A stretch of DNA of 64,000 nt from Antrodiella citrinella (lineage: Eukaryota > Basidiomycota > Agaricomycetes > Polyporales > Steccherinaceae), in NCBI GenBank assembly GCA_004802725.1, contig SGPM01000010.1, forward strand, positions 1 through 64,000. The letters run 5' to 3'. Below are positions 62,277 to 64,000 of this stretch, one piece after another. The stretch's first letter is position 1. Each line of letters opens with the position of its first letter. The position numbers and the translations under genes were made by a program. A model generated the notes under the pieces. It saw nothing but the letters and a program-made list of their open reading frames with translations, was not told the DNA's origin and ran no database searches.

Positions 62277-63533
62277 TCACCATCACGAGCATTGCGAGTC
62301 ATACGCTGTTGTCCAACAGCACCAGGGGCACCCGCGGCAGCTTGCTGTTGACGAGTATGGGAACGCAGCCTACAGCATATATGTTAGTCACGCACCAATG
62401 AACGGAAGTCTAGAACAACCACCTACATCCTGTCGCTGGCACGAGGCTCCTCCTCCTCCTGGAGGACCTTACGCCGTCCGGGCGCGGCCTTGGAGCTTCC
62501 ACCAGCGGCATCCTCACTCCTGTGCACCGTCCAATCAAAGACATAATCGTACTGGTATCCCTCGCGCACGAAAAGGTCACGGAAGAGCTTGCGGAGATAA
62601 GAGTAGTCGGGCTTGTCATCGAAGCGAAGAGCGCGAGTGTAGTTCAAGAAGATGCCGAACTCGCCAGGGAAGCCGCGGCAGAGCAGATCACTGGGTGTAG
62701 TCATCTTCTTCTCCATGATACGGTCGTACTTCTGCTTCTTGGTAGCAGCCTTGAGTCCCTGCCAGGGAAGAGATCCGCGGAGGAAGTACATGAGGACGTA
62801 CGCCAGAGACTCGAGGTCGTCGCGACGAGCCTGCTCGACACCCAAATGTGTGTTGATAGAAGTGTACCGAGCAGTACCAGTCAGGTTCTTGTTCTCTCTG
62901 TACGGGATGTGCAGATGTGTCTTGGGATCCCTGTACTTCTTCGCGAGACCGAAATCGATGACATTGACTTGGTTGCCACGCTTGCCGATGCCCATCAGGA
63001 AGTTGTCGGGCTTAATGTCACGGTGGATGAAGTTGCGAGAGTGGATGTACTCGATTCGGGAGATCTGGATGCCATCCATCAGTAAAAAGAAAGGAAGATG
63101 CCAGCAGGCGAGGCGCCTCACCAACTGGTCCGCCAACAACAAGACAGTCTTCAAGCTAAACTTCCTGTTGCAGAAGTTGAAAAGATCTTCCAGAGAAGGA
63201 CCGAGCAGGTCGATGACCATGGCGTTGTAGTCGCATTCCGTTCCAAACCAGCGGACGAAAGGAACGCCAACACCACCGGCAAGTGTCTTGTAGACCTTCG
63301 ACTCGTACTCGAGCTGGGGGTGCTTAGCCTTGACGGACTCCAACTTGATTGCGACTTCTTCACCGGAAATAATGTTGATTCCGAGGTAGATATCACCTAC
63401 GATAAGAACAAAGATGAATAGGAGGAAACGACAAGAGGACATGGGACGCACCGAAGGAGCCTGAGCCAATCTTCTTGCCCAACCTGTATTTGCCACCGAC
63501 CCTCAAGTCGAGTTTGTGAGCAGCATCGGCCAT
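62277..63533 (-). CDS. Casein kinase I (Hrr25/CK1 delta-type)
   Basis: Ser/Thr kinase of the CK1 family, acting in DNA repair, endocytosis, vesicle traffic and ribosome assembly in other fungi. Four exons; the first (63452-63533) begins [19 protein letters not shown] and ends in the glycine loop GSGSFG. Then AIKLE (catalytic Lys), [25 protein letters not shown] and [12 protein letters not shown], the CK1 form of the APE region, and [14 protein letters not shown]. The tail has Gln/Ala ([12 protein letters not shown]) and ends RNARDGDLW. About 360 aa. The CK1 type fits Hrr25/hhp1, but a single short tail cannot rule out another paralogue. Confidence 0.94.
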
Positions 63534-64000
63534 CGTATGGAGGATTCGGTCGTTCTAGTCTATAGAGAGAAGTGTGTTAGAAAATATTCTCGAGCAGAGA
63601 TACGGATGAGGGGACTGGAGAGCGTCGTGGAAGAAAGAGTCGTGGGTGGGCTGACGTCTAAAAGCCTGGGAATGCCCACACAGCATCGCGCGCAGCACCT
63701 GTCAGCATGCCAGAGCCGCAGATGGTCCCAAGAGCGTGCGGGAGGCGGATAAGATACTCATCGTACCCTTGAAAGGACCCTTTGTTCGTGATGCTCGGAA
63801 GCTGACAGGGATGTGGCGACGATGGGGAGGTGTCCGTGACGGTGGAAGAATTACAAAGAAAAACATGAAGACAGAGGAGGTACTTACGGAATGTTTGAGA
63901 GGAAATGTTCGAGATGATAAAGAGGAGCAGGAGGCAGAGCGAGGGGGAGAGGATATATAAGAGAGGGAGGAGGACGAGGAAGAGCACAACAAAGGGGAGG
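63534..64000 (-). promoter_or_regulatory. Upstream region of casein kinase I
   Basis: On the minus strand this is the promoter and 5' UTR of the kinase gene. Near 63890-64000 a long polypurine run on the plus strand (polypyrimidine on the gene strand) is typical of pyrimidine-rich fungal transcription starts. No other gene is seen, though the window ends here. Confidence 0.4.

Overview
This is a gene-dense stretch of a filamentous basidiomycete (Agaricomycete-like) nuclear genome. Nearly every protein gene is broken by many 47-70 nt GT-AG introns. The gene content is fungal: ICT1/PDR-type ABC transporter, HET-domain protein, GPI-anchored Ser/Thr-rich protein, mitochondrial methylisocitrate lyase, and a multi-homeodomain regulator. 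Gene calls were made by joining exons at splice sites that keep the reading frame and restore recognisable families. Where exon sums were worked out (calnexin 545 aa, SNU114 979, prefoldin-1 122, ABC transporter 1464, EF-hand protein 301, Ies4-like 422, ATP synthase e 89, HAT2-like 457, RAMP4 65-66, Bmt5 317, ATP23 219, GPI protein 214, homeobox 557) the total is an exact number of codons.

Layout. 0-7.5 kb: an unidentified partial gene, calnexin, the U5 snRNP GTPase Snu114, and divergent prefoldin subunit 1. 7.7-15.6 kb: a broken HET-domain gene and a full-size PDR-type ABC transporter. 15.6-18.2 kb has no gene I can defend. 18.2-33 kb: an EF-hand lumenal protein, the very long Dopey (DOP1) gene, an INO80 Ies4-like subunit, ATP synthase subunit e, an RbAp48/HAT2 WD40 protein, RAMP4 and the rRNA methyltransferase Bmt5. 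33.47-34.20 kb is a non-coding, nearly perfect inverted repeat (about 290 bp per arm). It ends right at the promoter of a peroxisomal enoyl-CoA hydratase/isomerase gene. 35.8-45.2 kb: ATP23, a GPI-anchored protein, a multi-span membrane protein with a long Pro/Ser tail, and a large Ser/Pro-rich protein. 45.8-51 kb: mitochondrial methylisocitrate lyase, a YPYSHS-motif membrane protein in an N-rich low-quality stretch, and an F-box protein. 52.2-63.5 kb: a triple-homeodomain protein, pantothenate kinase, coatomer gamma and casein kinase I.

Most genes are conserved housekeeping functions: ER folding and secretory traffic (calnexin, RAMP4, DOP1, coatomer gamma), splicing, chromatin, and mitochondrial and peroxisomal metabolism. 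There is no sign of a biosynthetic cluster or an operon. The least ordinary items are the long inverted repeat, the three-homeodomain protein, the decayed HET gene, and a few frame or assembly anomalies near 44.0 and 48.3-50.0 kb.
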